A stretch of DNA of 42,602 nucleotides from Oscillospiraceae bacterium (lineage in GTDB: Bacteria; Bacillota; Clostridia; Saccharofermentanales; Saccharofermentanaceae), in contig CADCJM010000008.1 of the NCBI GenBank assembly GCA_902801755.1, positions 1 to 42,602 on the forward strand, written 5' to 3'. The notes under the pieces were generated by a model. The model was not told the origin of the DNA and searched no databases. It worked only from the letters and a program-made list of their open reading frames with translations. Below, one piece after another: positions 1 to 8,024 of this stretch. Made by a program: the position numbers and the translations under genes. Every line of letters begins with the position of its first letter. Within the stretch, counting starts at the first letter, position 1.

Positions 1-271
1 CTGTAACTTCGATCTTATATACTTCGCGCTTTCCTTCGATGCTGCTCGTATCAACACCGGCTTCCTTGATGAGCTTATCGCCTGCAAGTCCTGCGATGAT
101 AGGATATTTGCAGCTTACTGAATCAACAACAGAAGGAGCATAACCGAATACTGCCTTGATATCACCTGAGACCTTTGTAGCTATCTTTCTGACACCTGAT
201 AATGTGTCGCTGCCGCATACGATCTCAATTTCTTTGTTCTTAAGTCTTGTAGATGAGATGATAAAGTCCAT
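1..271 (-). CDS. GH115 xylan alpha-1,2-glucuronidase, N-terminal fragment
   Basis: The minus strand has an open frame from ATG at 271 to the window edge, 90 codons, so only the N-terminus is present. The product begins MDFIISSTRLKNKEIEIVCG. It continues with a segment resembling the N-terminal domain of GH115 enzymes: a conserved 'SGVRKIATKVSGDI' stretch, then 'YPIIAGLAGDKLIKE' and 'SIEGKREVYKIEV', which match the family pattern of a nucleotide-binding-like fold before the catalytic barrel. GH115 enzymes remove (4-O-methyl-)glucuronic acid side chains from xylan, so this points to plant cell-wall use. An AGAGG site lies just upstream of the start. The catalytic domain lies outside the window, so the family call rests on about 90 residues. 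Confidence 0.7.
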   Translation of the reverse strand, partial: MDFIISSTRLKNKEIEIVCGSDTLSGVRKIATKVSGDIKAVFGYAPSVVDSVSCKYPIIAGLAGDKLIKEAGVDTSSIEGKREVYKIEVT

Positions 272-347
272 AAGCCAACCTCTGATTAATAACTTCCATA
301 CAAGCATACAACACTTGCCGTAGTTATTCTATCGCAATCTTAAGTTT

Positions 348-376
348 ATTTTATTAATAATCACCATATTCATCAA
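348..376 (-). promoter_or_regulatory. Candidate sigma-A promoter for the GH115 gene
   Basis: On the minus strand TTGATG (376-371) and TAAAAT (353-348) are separated by 17 nt. This would give a leader of about 70 nt before the ATG at 271. The -35 is imperfect and the region is AT-rich, so chance matches are possible. Confidence 0.4.
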
Positions 377-444
377 TTAAAAAGGGCTTTCTGCAACTGA
401 TTACTATATTCAGAATAATTTTATTGAAAAACGATAAAAAACTC

Positions 445-473
445 TTGAAAATCGAGAAACCCTATGTTAGTAT
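445..473 (+). promoter_or_regulatory. Sigma-A promoter, DUF2975 operon
   Basis: TTGAAA (445-450), a 17-nt spacer and TAGTAT (468-473), with TG at 465-466 giving an extended -10. It lies 43 nt before the ATG at 517 and is the best promoter match between the divergent GH115 and DUF2975 genes. Confidence 0.6.
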
Positions 474-516
474 ACTCGCATAAAGCATGCTTCGATCATT
501 TAAGGAGGAATTATTA

Positions 517-969
517 ATGCGATACGACGACGTAGTTCTCAGATGGGCAAAGATCGCCACAGCATTGTTTGCAGCTATGGCTGTTGTTGCAGATATCTTC
601 GGAGTAGTCATTGTTAAGTACATCGCTTACTGCTGGGCTGAGGTTTTTGATCTTCCGAGAGTAATTGCTCTCATTGTTATATTCTATCTGGGAAGTATCG
701 GCGGCTATCTGGTTCTTGTCCCTCTTTTCCTGATGTTATTGAATATGAGCAAGGACAAGGTCTTTGACAGGGCCAATACGAAGCTCATGACAATAATCAC
801 GTTAGCTTTGGTATTTATCGCAGTTGACTGCACGGTATGCGGCTTCATCTGGAACGGCGGATGGATCTTAACGATCGTTGCTTTGTTTATGGCGCTTGTT
901 GTATTGAGCATCAGAGTCGTATTCGCCAAGGCGATCACTATGAAGGAAGAAATGGATCTCACGATCTGA
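517..969 (+). CDS. DUF2975 (YoaS-like) membrane protein
   Basis: A 150-residue integral membrane protein with four predicted hydrophobic segments (about residues 8-30, 45-75, 95-112 and 120-140), the size and topology of DUF2975. I start it at ATG 517, not the upstream in-frame ATG at 487, because AAGGAGG (502-508) sits 8 nt before 517 and no such site precedes 487. A Cro-type regulator follows 18 nt downstream. That pairing, as in Bacillus YoaS/YozG, is the classic DUF2975 context. The biochemical role is unknown. The pair is often thought of as a small membrane/regulator module, possibly self-regulating. Confidence 0.8.
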   Translation: MRYDDVVLRWAKIATALFAAMAVVADIFGVVIVKYIAYCWAEVFDLPRVIALIVIFYLGSIGGYLVLVPLFLMLLNMSKDKVFDRANTKLMTIITLALVFIAVDCTVCGFIWNGGWILTIVALFMALVVLSIRVVFAKAITMKEEMDLTI

Positions 970-987
970 GGAAAGGAGGAGAAGAAC

Positions 988-1191
988 ATGATTATCGTAA
1001 ATCTTGATGTAATGATGGCAAAGCGCAAGATCTCCTCCGGTGATCTCGCTGCCAAGGTGGGAATCACTCAGGCGAATCTGTCGATACTTAAGAACCAGAA
1101 GGCAAAAGCAGTCAGGTTCTCGACATTAAATGATATTTGTAAGGCATTAGACTGCCAGCCGGGAGATATCCTGGAATACAGGGAGGACTAA
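988..1191 (+). CDS. YozG-like Cro/C1-type transcriptional regulator
   Basis: A 67-residue protein that is essentially one helix-turn-helix domain: 'SSGDLAAKVGITQANLSILK' is the HTH, followed by 'FSTLNDICKALDCQPGDILEY', typical of the HTH_26/YozG type. A strong AGGAGGAGA site lies 8 nt before the start. It is co-transcribed with the DUF2975 gene upstream, and the next membrane gene begins 7 nt after its stop. Such proteins usually bind DNA as dimers, and the likely target is the operon's own promoter region near 445-516. The target is inferred. Confidence 0.85.
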   Translation: MIIVNLDVMMAKRKISSGDLAAKVGITQANLSILKNQKAKAVRFSTLNDICKALDCQPGDILEYRED

Positions 1192-1198
1192 ATCTCAA

Positions 1199-2548
1199 AT
1201 GGACAAAAAAGTAATATTTCAAAGGCTGGGAATTCTCCTGGCCTATCCCTTAGCATACGCTTATATAAGGCTTATATTCTCCTTTACAAATGATTTTGTA
1301 GTATGGGGAAATATAGGTCAGGGAAGCTTCAGATTCAATTATGCTTACCCGGTTTTCGCGCTCCTTTTCATTATAGTTAATGAGATCGTAAGGCGCGGCA
1401 GAAGAGGTGGGTCTGAAAAGCTAGATCACAAGACCATCTTCTGGTACGCGATCACTTTCCTGGCAGGTCTTACCGCAACGATCGGCGAAGGCCGTGAATT
1501 TGAAGGCCTTGAGGAAGTATCAGTATTCGCAATGCACCTGAGCGCTGTTTACTCGGTATTGGTATCTAATAATATCCTTCTTGGCGGCAAGACATCAGGG
1601 TTCATTCCTGCTGATCTGATCCACGGGTTTTATGTTAAGGCTTTTGCAGGATTCCCGAACTTTGTGGTCGACTGGAAATGCTTTGCAAAGCCCAGGACTG
1701 AAGGCGATGAGACCACAGCGCCTGGTCATAAGAAGGGTATCTTCGGCGCGATTATCTTCGTGATGATAATGGGTGTTCTCATGATCATATCAGTCGCGCT
1801 GATGTCTTCGATCGATGAGGATATAAGGTACTTCTTCGAAAATTTCTCGGATATGCTGAATGCTTATCTGGGTAACCTGAGATTAGAAGAGATCTTTGCA
1901 AGATGTGTTTTCGCGATCCCGGTATGCTTTTATCTGTACGGACTCATGTCGAGAAGTGCGAAGTCTGACGGCGCAAGAGAGAAAAGAGTTGCTTCCTGGC
2001 TCCTTAGGGTCAGAGGTAAGGGAAAGACAGTATCTGCCACCCTGGTCTATATCGCAGCCGGTATCTTCGTAGCCGCATATATTCTCTTCTTCATCAAGAG
2101 ACTTACTTATATGCTGGGCGGCTTTGCAGGTGACGTTCCTGACGGTATGCTCGTCTCAAGATACGCACAGGAAGGTTTCTGGCAGATGGTGGGAATCGCG
2201 GCCGTCAACTTATGTGTTTACCTGGCGATCATCCTCCTCGGAAGATCTGATTCAGACGGCAAATTCTCTCTGCCTGCTAAGATCCTCGTTACACTCCTTA
2301 TGGTTGAGACTATTGCATTCGCAGTGATCGCAATGAGCAAGATCGGTCTTTACTACAGTATTTACGGATATACGCCGAAGAGGATCCTTGCTATGTGGGC
2401 AACGATGTCACTGACATTTGCAGCTGTCATGACCATCCTGACGGTTCATCAGGGAAAGCCGCATTTCAGAGCGGGAGTTATATTCACATCTGCATCATAT
2501 ATCGCAATCTGCATTCTGTCCGCCGTATTGGTCGCAATCGGAGCATAA
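1199..2548 (+). CDS. Polytopic membrane protein, possibly DUF4153
   Basis: A 449-residue protein with around ten hydrophobic segments spread over the whole length (for example near residues 8-28, 45-65, 75-92, 176-200, 235-255, 283-303, 333-352, 363-382, 395-415 and 425-447). A charged loop near 150-175 and another near 258-275 separate groups of helices. The organisation resembles DUF4153 proteins, which also often accompany DUF2975/HTH pairs, but I see no signature residue that settles it. GGAGG (1182-1186) inside the end of the regulator gene serves as ribosome binding site, so translation is coupled within the operon. No enzymatic motif is visible. Confidence 0.65.
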   Translation: MDKKVIFQRLGILLAYPLAYAYIRLIFSFTNDFVVWGNIGQGSFRFNYAYPVFALLFIIVNEIVRRGRRGGSEKLDHKTIFWYAITFLAGLTATIGEGREFEGLEEVSVFAMHLSAVYSVLVSNNILLGGKTSGFIPADLIHGFYVKAFAGFPNFVVDWKCFAKPRTEGDETTAPGHKKGIFGAIIFVMIMGVLMIISVALMSSIDEDIRYFFENFSDMLNAYLGNLRLEEIFARCVFAIPVCFYLYGLMSRSAKSDGAREKRVASWLLRVRGKGKTVSATLVYIAAGIFVAAYILFFIKRLTYMLGGFAGDVPDGMLVSRYAQEGFWQMVGIAAVNLCVYLAIILLGRSDSDGKFSLPAKILVTLLMVETIAFAVIAMSKIGLYYSIYGYTPKRILAMWATMSLTFAAVMTILTVHQGKPHFRAGVIFTSASYIAICILSAVLVAIGA

Positions 2549-2571
2549 GGATAGAGGGAAAAGGGATAAGA

Positions 2572-2600
2572 AAGGCTGTCGGGATCTACCCGGCAGCCTT
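2572..2600 (+). terminator. Hairpin terminator after the DUF2975 operon
   Basis: AAGGCTGTCGGG pairs with CCCGGCAGCCTT around a 5-nt loop, a 12-bp stem with one G-U pair. The following sequence (AATATAACTAT) has no clean U-run, so termination may be partial. Confidence 0.6.
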
Positions 2601-2662
2601 AATATAACTATAAATATATAATATATTATATATAATGCTTGTTATAGTTATTTTTGCGGAAA

Positions 2663-2674
2663 TGTAATATTACA
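2663..2674. promoter_or_regulatory. 12-bp perfect palindrome, possible operator
   Basis: TGTAATATTACA is a perfect palindrome 36 bp upstream of the -35 at 2711. It sits in a 260-bp gap that otherwise holds only the terminator and the promoter. It could bind a dimeric regulator, but no known box is claimed. Confidence 0.3.
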
Positions 2675-2710
2675 AAACCCAACATGTAGTAAAATGTCAC
2701 ATAAAATCTG

Positions 2711-2739
2711 TTTACATTACAGGGCTGTGGTGATATGAT
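2711..2739 (+). promoter_or_regulatory. Sigma-A promoter upstream of the 2811 gene
   Basis: TTTACA (2711-2716), a 17-nt spacer and TATGAT (2734-2739). The leader to the start codon at 2811 is about 65 nt. Both hexamers are close to consensus. Confidence 0.65.
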
Positions 2740-2810
2740 TACTCCATAAGGATAACATACATTTGTTCGTTTTTGGCAAGTGTATTTTCGTGATTTAAGG
2801 AGTTATTAGT

Positions 2811-3392
2811 ATGGTTGAGTTTAATTGCACAGTAAAGGACATTTTCAGAAGACCGAACATGATCGACAAGGCGGTAAGAGAGCTGGCTGACAAGGGCTAT
2901 GCTGAGCATGCCGTAACATATACCAGATTAAGGGATAATATTTTTAATGCTCTCGCTTATGCGTCAGGGAAGATGAAGGACTACGAATATAACGTGGCTG
3001 TAAGCTATCTTGAGTCCAGGAATTCCGAGCAGACTGTAGCTAAGAATAATTACTATACCCACAGGACGATCAGACGTTATATCCGTAAGGCCTGTGATCT
3101 TATCAGCGAGTATTATCTGAATACTATGGGTATCAAGCTCCTGCCGGTCGATACCAGATCTGTAGGATGCAATATCGCAGCAGGATCTTTCTGGGAGAAG
3201 GTCGATTCCCTTATGCATGACAGCATTGAGAATGCATGTGTCGTTATATTATGCTGCTATGAGCAGAAGTCAGTAAATTATGTATGCAGTACATACTGCA
3301 TGGGCAGCGATAAGGTGAAGAAGATCGTCAATTCCTTTAATTCAGTTCTTACTGTCTATGACATTCCTTCTGAGGACAGAAGCGTAGTTTAA
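2811..3392 (+). CDS. Unknown protein with two helix-turn-helix-like segments
   Basis: A soluble 193-residue protein I do not recognise. Residues about 74-98 ('SEQTVAKNNYYTHRTIRRYI') look like a helix-turn-helix of the sigma region 4 type, and residues about 151-172 ('QKSVNYVCSTYCMGSDKVKK') resemble a second one. It has no membrane segment and no sigma region 2, so it is not an ordinary sigma factor. It has its own good promoter, a palindrome upstream and a strong terminator downstream, so it is a monocistronic unit. AAGGAG about 9 nt before ATG supports the start. The DNA-binding role is inference from the two segments; the protein could also be a degenerate sigma-like regulator. Confidence 0.6.
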   Translation: MVEFNCTVKDIFRRPNMIDKAVRELADKGYAEHAVTYTRLRDNIFNALAYASGKMKDYEYNVAVSYLESRNSEQTVAKNNYYTHRTIRRYIRKACDLISEYYLNTMGIKLLPVDTRSVGCNIAAGSFWEKVDSLMHDSIENACVVILCCYEQKSVNYVCSTYCMGSDKVKKIVNSFNSVLTVYDIPSEDRSVV

Positions 3393-3414
3393 TAAGCTAA
3401 GAATCTCCGTATAC

Positions 3415-3459
3415 ATTAAGACAGAGCGTTCGCAGTCCACGCGAATACTCTGTCTTAAT
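3415..3459. terminator. Long hairpin terminator
   Basis: ATTAAGACAGAG pairs perfectly with CTCTGTCTTAAT (12 bp), and an inner GTTCGC/GCGAAT helix closes a short loop. The AT-rich outer stem can act as the U-tract in either direction. Confidence 0.75.
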
Positions 3460-3510
3460 GATATAATCTTAAATGCTTAAATCTGCCTTTATAAGATGGA
3501 GGATATTTCT

Positions 3511-3996
3511 ATGATCATTACTTTTGATAAGCTTCCGGCAAATCTTGAAGAGCTTAAGGCAATGCCCATTGCTTCTCTTAGCGAACCTGAATATGGTGCG
3601 GCTCTGTTCGTCGCGGTAATGATGCATTATACGGTAAATAAGGAAGAGACCTTTGAGATGATAGATTATCTTAACGGACCTTATGAAGTGACTGAATACC
3701 AGAAGCAGTTTATAGCAGACAGGATGGCAGACGGAGCTTATGTTGTCCGTTCATTCTTTAACGGAACATCACCCGATAACGATTACACACCCTCTATGCC
3801 TTACACGATCGAGACAGAAAGAGGTTTTGACCAGGAAACTGACGGAAGGATGAGGATCCTTCTTACATCATCCGGAGCGGATACGAAGCGTTTTATCACT
3901 ATGCGCCACAAGCCTTCCACCAACCAGTGGTTTGTCGAAGATCAGATGATCTTAGGCATGATCAGGACTCCGAAGTCAGATGATCCCTGGGCCTGA
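3511..3996 (+). CDS. Conserved protein of unknown function
   Basis: A 161-residue soluble protein. ATG 3511 is preferred over the in-frame ATG at 3496 because the latter lies inside the ribosome binding site (GGAGG 3498-3502, 8 nt before 3511). It has an N-terminal helical part ('LSEPEYGAALFVAVMMHYTV', near residues 23-42). A C-terminal part has alternating polar and aromatic strands ('RMRILLTSSGADTKRFITMR', 'NQWFVEDQMILGMI'), suggesting a small alpha/beta domain. It resembles DUF6935-type clostridial proteins in my memory, but I cannot confirm that. It lies 12 nt upstream of the methyltransferase gene and is probably co-transcribed with it. Confidence 0.65.
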   Translation: MIITFDKLPANLEELKAMPIASLSEPEYGAALFVAVMMHYTVNKEETFEMIDYLNGPYEVTEYQKQFIADRMADGAYVVRSFFNGTSPDNDYTPSMPYTIETERGFDQETDGRMRILLTSSGADTKRFITMRHKPSTNQWFVEDQMILGMIRTPKSDDPWA

Positions 3997-4008
3997 TGAG
4001 GTATATAT

Positions 4009-5223
4009 ATGAAGTCAGAAAGAGCATTTCCCAAAGTCTCTATTACCCAGAAGGCTGCAAGATCGTTAAAGAACGGCCATCCCTGGGTATACATAGATGA
4101 GATTACTTCCGGTTCAGTTCTTACTGACGGATGTATCGTTGACTGCTTTGAAGGATCCAGCTGGCAGGGAGCAGGTTTTTATAATTCCAATTCCAAGATC
4201 GCCGTAAGGATCATATCCCGCAACAGCAATGATGTCTTCGATTACAAGTTCTGGTACAGGCGGATTCTTTATGCAGTCTCATACAGGAAGACCGTCATGC
4301 AGGGCGATGACTTCAAATGCTGCAGGATAATCCATGGCGAAGCAGACCAGATCCCCGGCTTTACCTGTGACAGGTATGGCGATATCGCTGTAACTCAGAT
4401 AGCGTGCCTTGGAATAGAACTCAATAAGGACGTTATTTATAAAGCACTGACAGATGTATTCGAGGAGATCGGAGAGCCTTTGAAGGGCATCTATGAGAGG
4501 AATGAACTTGCCTTAAGGACCAAGGAAGGCTTAGCGCTCTACAAAGGCTGGTACGGCGGCAAGGATTATCCCTGTATCACCGAGATAACAGAGAACGGGA
4601 TAAAGTATTCCGTTGATGTCGAGAATGGCCAGAAGACGGGTTTTTTCTTAGACCAGAAATACAACAGGCTGGCGGCTGCAAAGATCGCAAAGGACAAGAA
4701 CGTATTAGACTGCTTTACTCACACGGGCTCATTTGGCCTTAATTGCGCGTATAACGGCGCCAAGCACGTAACGAGTGTCGATATATCATCACAGGCCATA
4801 GAGATGGCCAGAGCGAACGCAGAGAGGAACGGGCTTTCTGATAAGATCGATTATGTCTGCGAGGATGTTTTCGAGATGCTTACAAGGATGGCTGAGAAGA
4901 AAGATCACTCATTTGATTACATAATCTTGGATCCGCCGGCATTCACAAAGTCTCGCGAGACAGTTGATTCTGCCGGCAGGGGATATAAGGAGATCAATCT
5001 TAAGGCTATGAAGCTGCTTCCCAGAGGCGGATATCTTGCGACATGTTCCTGCTCGCATTTCATGACCGATGAATTATTCAGGAAGATGTTGGCATCTGCC
5101 GCGAGGGATGCGAGCGTCAGTTTAAGACAGATAGAAGGACGTACCCAGGCGCCGGACCACCCGATATTATGGAACGTTCCCGAGACAGACTATTTAAAAT
5201 TTTATATTTTCCAGGTTGTTTGA
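4009..5223 (+). CDS. rlmI: Class I rRNA methyltransferase, RlmI-like
   Basis: A 404-residue protein of the RlmI/RlmK-C family, which makes 5-methylcytosine in 23S rRNA using SAM. Residues about 8-75 form the N-terminal PUA RNA-binding domain ('GHPWVYIDEI' at 23-32). A central beta domain carries 'HGEADQIPGFTCDRYGD'. The Rossmann methyltransferase part has motif I 'LDCFTHTGSFG' (233-243), motif II 'VDIS' near 257-260, catalytic motif IV 'LDPPAF' (307-312) and a 'TCSCSHF' motif (C346/C348) typical of m5C enzymes. The length is as expected. The exact target base (C1962 in E. coli) is inferred by family. A TGATGAGG site overlaps the upstream stop, so the two genes are coupled. Confidence 0.85.
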   Translation: MKSERAFPKVSITQKAARSLKNGHPWVYIDEITSGSVLTDGCIVDCFEGSSWQGAGFYNSNSKIAVRIISRNSNDVFDYKFWYRRILYAVSYRKTVMQGDDFKCCRIIHGEADQIPGFTCDRYGDIAVTQIACLGIELNKDVIYKALTDVFEEIGEPLKGIYERNELALRTKEGLALYKGWYGGKDYPCITEITENGIKYSVDVENGQKTGFFLDQKYNRLAAAKIAKDKNVLDCFTHTGSFGLNCAYNGAKHVTSVDISSQAIEMARANAERNGLSDKIDYVCEDVFEMLTRMAEKKDHSFDYIILDPPAFTKSRETVDSAGRGYKEINLKAMKLLPRGGYLATCSCSHFMTDELFRKMLASAARDASVSLRQIEGRTQAPDHPILWNVPETDYLKFYIFQVV

Positions 5224-5250
5224 CGACACTGATATAAGCTATTTTTGACA

Positions 5251-5292
5251 AAAGCCTGAAATGCCTGAATATAAAGGATTTCAGGCTTTTTT
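5251..5292 (+). terminator. Rho-independent terminator after rlmI
   Basis: AAAGCCTGAAAT pairs with ATTTCAGGCTTT, a perfect 12-bp stem with a 15-nt loop, followed by a T run ending at 5292. Confidence 0.85.
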
Positions 5293-5368
5293 GCAGGCAC
5301 GCTTCACGCATTTTAGCCGACTTTTTCTCACAATTTATTTGGCGTTTTGATGCTGAAATGAAGATGAT

Positions 5369-5397
5369 TTGAAAAATCACAATAATAACCTTTATAC
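5369..5397 (+). promoter_or_regulatory. Sigma-A promoter immediately upstream of the racemase gene
   Basis: TTGAAA (5369-5374), 17 nt, TTATAC (5392-5397). The expected transcript start near 5404 is only about 15 nt before the proposed start codon, which limits how much N-terminal coding sequence can lie upstream. Confidence 0.55.
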
Positions 5398-5418
5398 AGA
5401 AAGTGAGGTTGCTTATGT

Positions 5419-6432
5419 GTGACAACAGGCGTGAAGGTAATTGCAGTGTTGAAGGAAAATGGTTACGGCTTAGGCGTAGCCAATATGTACCATATTATTA
5501 AAGATCAGGATATTTTCATGTATGCAGTTACATCTCCCTGTGAAGCTATCGCATTAAGAGAGGAAGGCTGCAAGGCTGACATCCTCATGCTGACACCTAT
5601 TCAGGAATACAGTGAACTGCTTCTTATGGCAACTCTTGATGTTGTTGTTGCATTAGGAAGCGAAAAGCAGATCCCTGAACTCCGTGATGTTTATAAATTT
5701 ACAGGAAGAAAGCCCAGGGTCCATATCCAGATAGATTCCGGTCTCGGAAGATATGGCTTTAATGTGGATGATATCCCGAACTTCAAAAAGTGTGAGGAAT
5801 TCCTCTCTATTGAAGGATGCTTTTCGCACCTTGCAGGAAGCAAGCGCAATTACAGGAGAAGCGTTGAGAGACAGGTCCGCATGTTCAAGGTGGCGTTAGA
5901 GAAGATCAGGGCAACAGGTGTAAATCCCGGTATCTGCCATATCTCCAATTCCAAGGCAGCGCTTACATTCGGAGCTTTGGGATTCGATGCGGTAAGAGTC
6001 GGAAGTGCACTTTTAGGTAAGGTTCCGGTAGACAGCGGACTTGAAGAGGCCGTATGGCTCGAATCAAAGGTATTCTCTGTCTACAACAGGCTTGAAGGTG
6101 AGCACATCGGATATAACGGTGAGACTTTCCTTAAAAGAGACAGCGATCTTGCTGTTGTAAGAGTAGGCACAGGCTGCGGCGTAGGTTTGATCCAGAAAGG
6201 AGCTTTGGATTTCACCTTCTTAAACATCATTAAGAATATCCTCAGAAGAATTAATGAAGATCCGGTACTGAGTGTCTGGATCAACGGTAAGCAAAGCCCT
6301 GTAATAGGCAGGATCGGCGTATCACACATGACAGTCGATGTTACCGAGAATTCTGTTAAGGAGGGCGATACCGTTAAGGTCCAGGTAAATCCGTTACTGG
6401 TGCATCCTTATGTTAGAAGGCAGGTGATCTGA
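5419..6432 (+). CDS. Alanine racemase-like PLP protein, N-terminally short
   Basis: A 337-residue fold-III PLP enzyme of the alanine racemase family. The PLP lysine motif 'VIAVLKENGYGLG' lies at residues 7-19 (Lys12), 'DSGLGRYGF' at mid-barrel, and 'DAVRVGSALLG' marks the PLP-phosphate/Arg region. 'IGYNGETF' carries the tyrosine of the second active-site base, and 'GRIGVSHMTVDVT' the C-terminal domain. The roughly 25-30 residues that normally precede the PLP lysine are missing; the frame is closed upstream by a TGA at 5404-5406. The GTG at 5419 follows GTGAGG (5403-5408). An ATG at 5415 in another frame is closer to that site but runs into a stop after 28 codons. The gene may be a variant, a start-region deletion, or an assembly fault. 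It could make D-alanine for peptidoglycan or act on another amino acid. Confidence 0.65.
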   Translation: MTTGVKVIAVLKENGYGLGVANMYHIIKDQDIFMYAVTSPCEAIALREEGCKADILMLTPIQEYSELLLMATLDVVVALGSEKQIPELRDVYKFTGRKPRVHIQIDSGLGRYGFNVDDIPNFKKCEEFLSIEGCFSHLAGSKRNYRRSVERQVRMFKVALEKIRATGVNPGICHISNSKAALTFGALGFDAVRVGSALLGKVPVDSGLEEAVWLESKVFSVYNRLEGEHIGYNGETFLKRDSDLAVVRVGTGCGVGLIQKGALDFTFLNIIKNILRRINEDPVLSVWINGKQSPVIGRIGVSHMTVDVTENSVKEGDTVKVQVNPLLVHPYVRRQVI

Positions 6433-6467
6433 TTATGAAAACTATGGTTAGAAGAAAACAGTCAGTT

Positions 6468-8015
6468 TCAAATTCGCTTATAGAGTCTAAATCCGTCCAG
6501 AGCTTTCTTGCCGGAATAGTTAATGTATGTGTCTGCTTCCTCTCTGATGAGAACATAATTATCCCAGTCACACTCACAGAAGTAGGAAGTGACAATGAAG
6601 TCGAAGTATCCAGCTTCGATCAGTCTGTTCTGCTCTTCAAGAATTGCAGGATAGGTTAATTCGATATTTAAATAACAGAAATATCTGTTGGAGGGCAATA
6701 TACCTGCCGCGGTATAGAAGCCCGAATCCATAACATCGTAAGTGAGGACTTTTGCATCAGGCACCTGGTTGATGATCTCTGCGTAGCGGTATTGTGCAAA
6801 GAAATCCTTTTTCTGGAATAACAGATAGTTATTCTTATCAAGCAATAACGCAGCCAGATAGAAAACGATCAGGACGCCTGATATAAGTCCTTTCATGAAT
6901 CCCGGGTTCTGCTTAAAGTATTTGGAAATATAGTTAAGCCCTTTGATGCAGGGGATCAGGAGCAGGGCAAAATAGCACGCCAGTAAATAAATGTAATAGT
7001 AGATAAAAGCGCTCTTCGTGAAGATAAGTCCGATCGTCAGTATGAACGTTGAAGCAAACAGGAATATGACCTTTTTGCGGTGTTCTTTTTTGATGAATAT
7101 AAGCGATACGATAGATAGCAGGAGCATGATGCCGAACTTTGGGAATTCAATCGACAAATGGATCGTAGAGTACAAAGGAATATAGATGTTCCTGATGACA
7201 GGGATCTTGGATAAAGCAGCATTTCCTTCCAGTTCGTGATAAAGGAAAATATTGTTATAGAAATATACTTCCCAGAGAGATCCAAGCGATCCATTCGCAA
7301 TGAAATAGATAAGTATTGGAGCTGTAATGATCAGGAAGCCTGCGAAAAATCTCCAGATAAGTGACCAGAGATGTGCGAAGGCTTTTTGCTTTATCGCCAT
7401 GACCAGGATATAAAGACAGAACCCTGCTATAAAGCCTATAAAAGTGTACTTGATCCAGAACAATGCGGCGGTGATAATGCCGCAGATAAGGGCATCCCTT
7501 TTTGAAGGAAGCCCGTTGCCGTTTACGATCGCGCGGAGTCCGAAGTATAAAGCGACCGTAAGAAGCGGGAAGCATAATTCTTCCGCATTGCCGCCGAAAT
7601 TAAAAAGCCTGCTCGTATATGTAAGTCCTGTAAGGAGCGGCACGAGAACGACCGCATATTTCGGAGGCTCGGTAAAAAGCTTTGCAATCTTCCATGAAAA
7701 AACCGCGAACAGAGATGCCATAACGCACTCTGCTATCCATGCGCCTATAAAGGATCTATCGCTTAAAAATGCAGCGAAAGCATAGATGAAGTAGAGAAGA
7801 GGACCTTTTTGTTCGTAGAGATCCCTGTAAGGAACAAGGCCGTGAGTAATACCACGGCCTAATGTGAAGAAACAGTTTGCGTCGTCCCAGGGATTGAACG
7901 GATAAAGAGGTGAACATGTCGATGCCAAAGTCATCGTGACAACAGCCGCGCCAATAAGTATGGCAAGCTCTGTCTTGTTCAGCCTGCTTTTATCTGTTAG
8001 TCCTTTATCCTGCAT
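6468..8015 (-). CDS. GT-C fold membrane glycosyltransferase (GT39/ArnT-like)
   Basis: A 515-residue membrane protein with about 11-12 hydrophobic segments and a long extracytoplasmic tail. The first loop after TM1 carries 'NPWDDANCFFTLGRGITHGL' (residues 41-60), with an acidic pair (D44/D45) as in the catalytic loop of PMT/ArnT-like GT-C enzymes. It is followed by 'PYRDLYEQKGPLLYFIYA', the usual second motif. Such enzymes transfer a sugar from a polyprenyl-phosphate donor to a cell-surface acceptor on the outer face of the membrane; donor and acceptor are unknown. It starts 9 nt after the superoxide reductase stop, with AAGG as a weak binding site, so the two are probably one transcript. It converges with the racemase gene, with only 35 nt and no hairpin between them. 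Confidence 0.75.
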   Translation of the reverse strand: MQDKGLTDKSRLNKTELAILIGAAVVTMTLASTCSPLYPFNPWDDANCFFTLGRGITHGLVPYRDLYEQKGPLLYFIYAFAAFLSDRSFIGAWIAECVMASLFAVFSWKIAKLFTEPPKYAVVLVPLLTGLTYTSRLFNFGGNAEELCFPLLTVALYFGLRAIVNGNGLPSKRDALICGIITAALFWIKYTFIGFIAGFCLYILVMAIKQKAFAHLWSLIWRFFAGFLIITAPILIYFIANGSLGSLWEVYFYNNIFLYHELEGNAALSKIPVIRNIYIPLYSTIHLSIEFPKFGIMLLLSIVSLIFIKKEHRKKVIFLFASTFILTIGLIFTKSAFIYYYIYLLACYFALLLIPCIKGLNYISKYFKQNPGFMKGLISGVLIVFYLAALLLDKNNYLLFQKKDFFAQYRYAEIINQVPDAKVLTYDVMDSGFYTAAGILPSNRYFCYLNIELTYPAILEEQNRLIEAGYFDFIVTSYFCECDWDNYVLIREEADTYINYSGKKALDGFRLYKRI

Positions 8016-8024
8016 GAATAAACC

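Noticed and set aside
6435..6659. A 74-codon plus-strand frame right after the racemase stop
   Set aside because: Apart from its first 33 bases it lies inside the glycosyltransferase gene on the other strand, has no binding site and resembles no protein.
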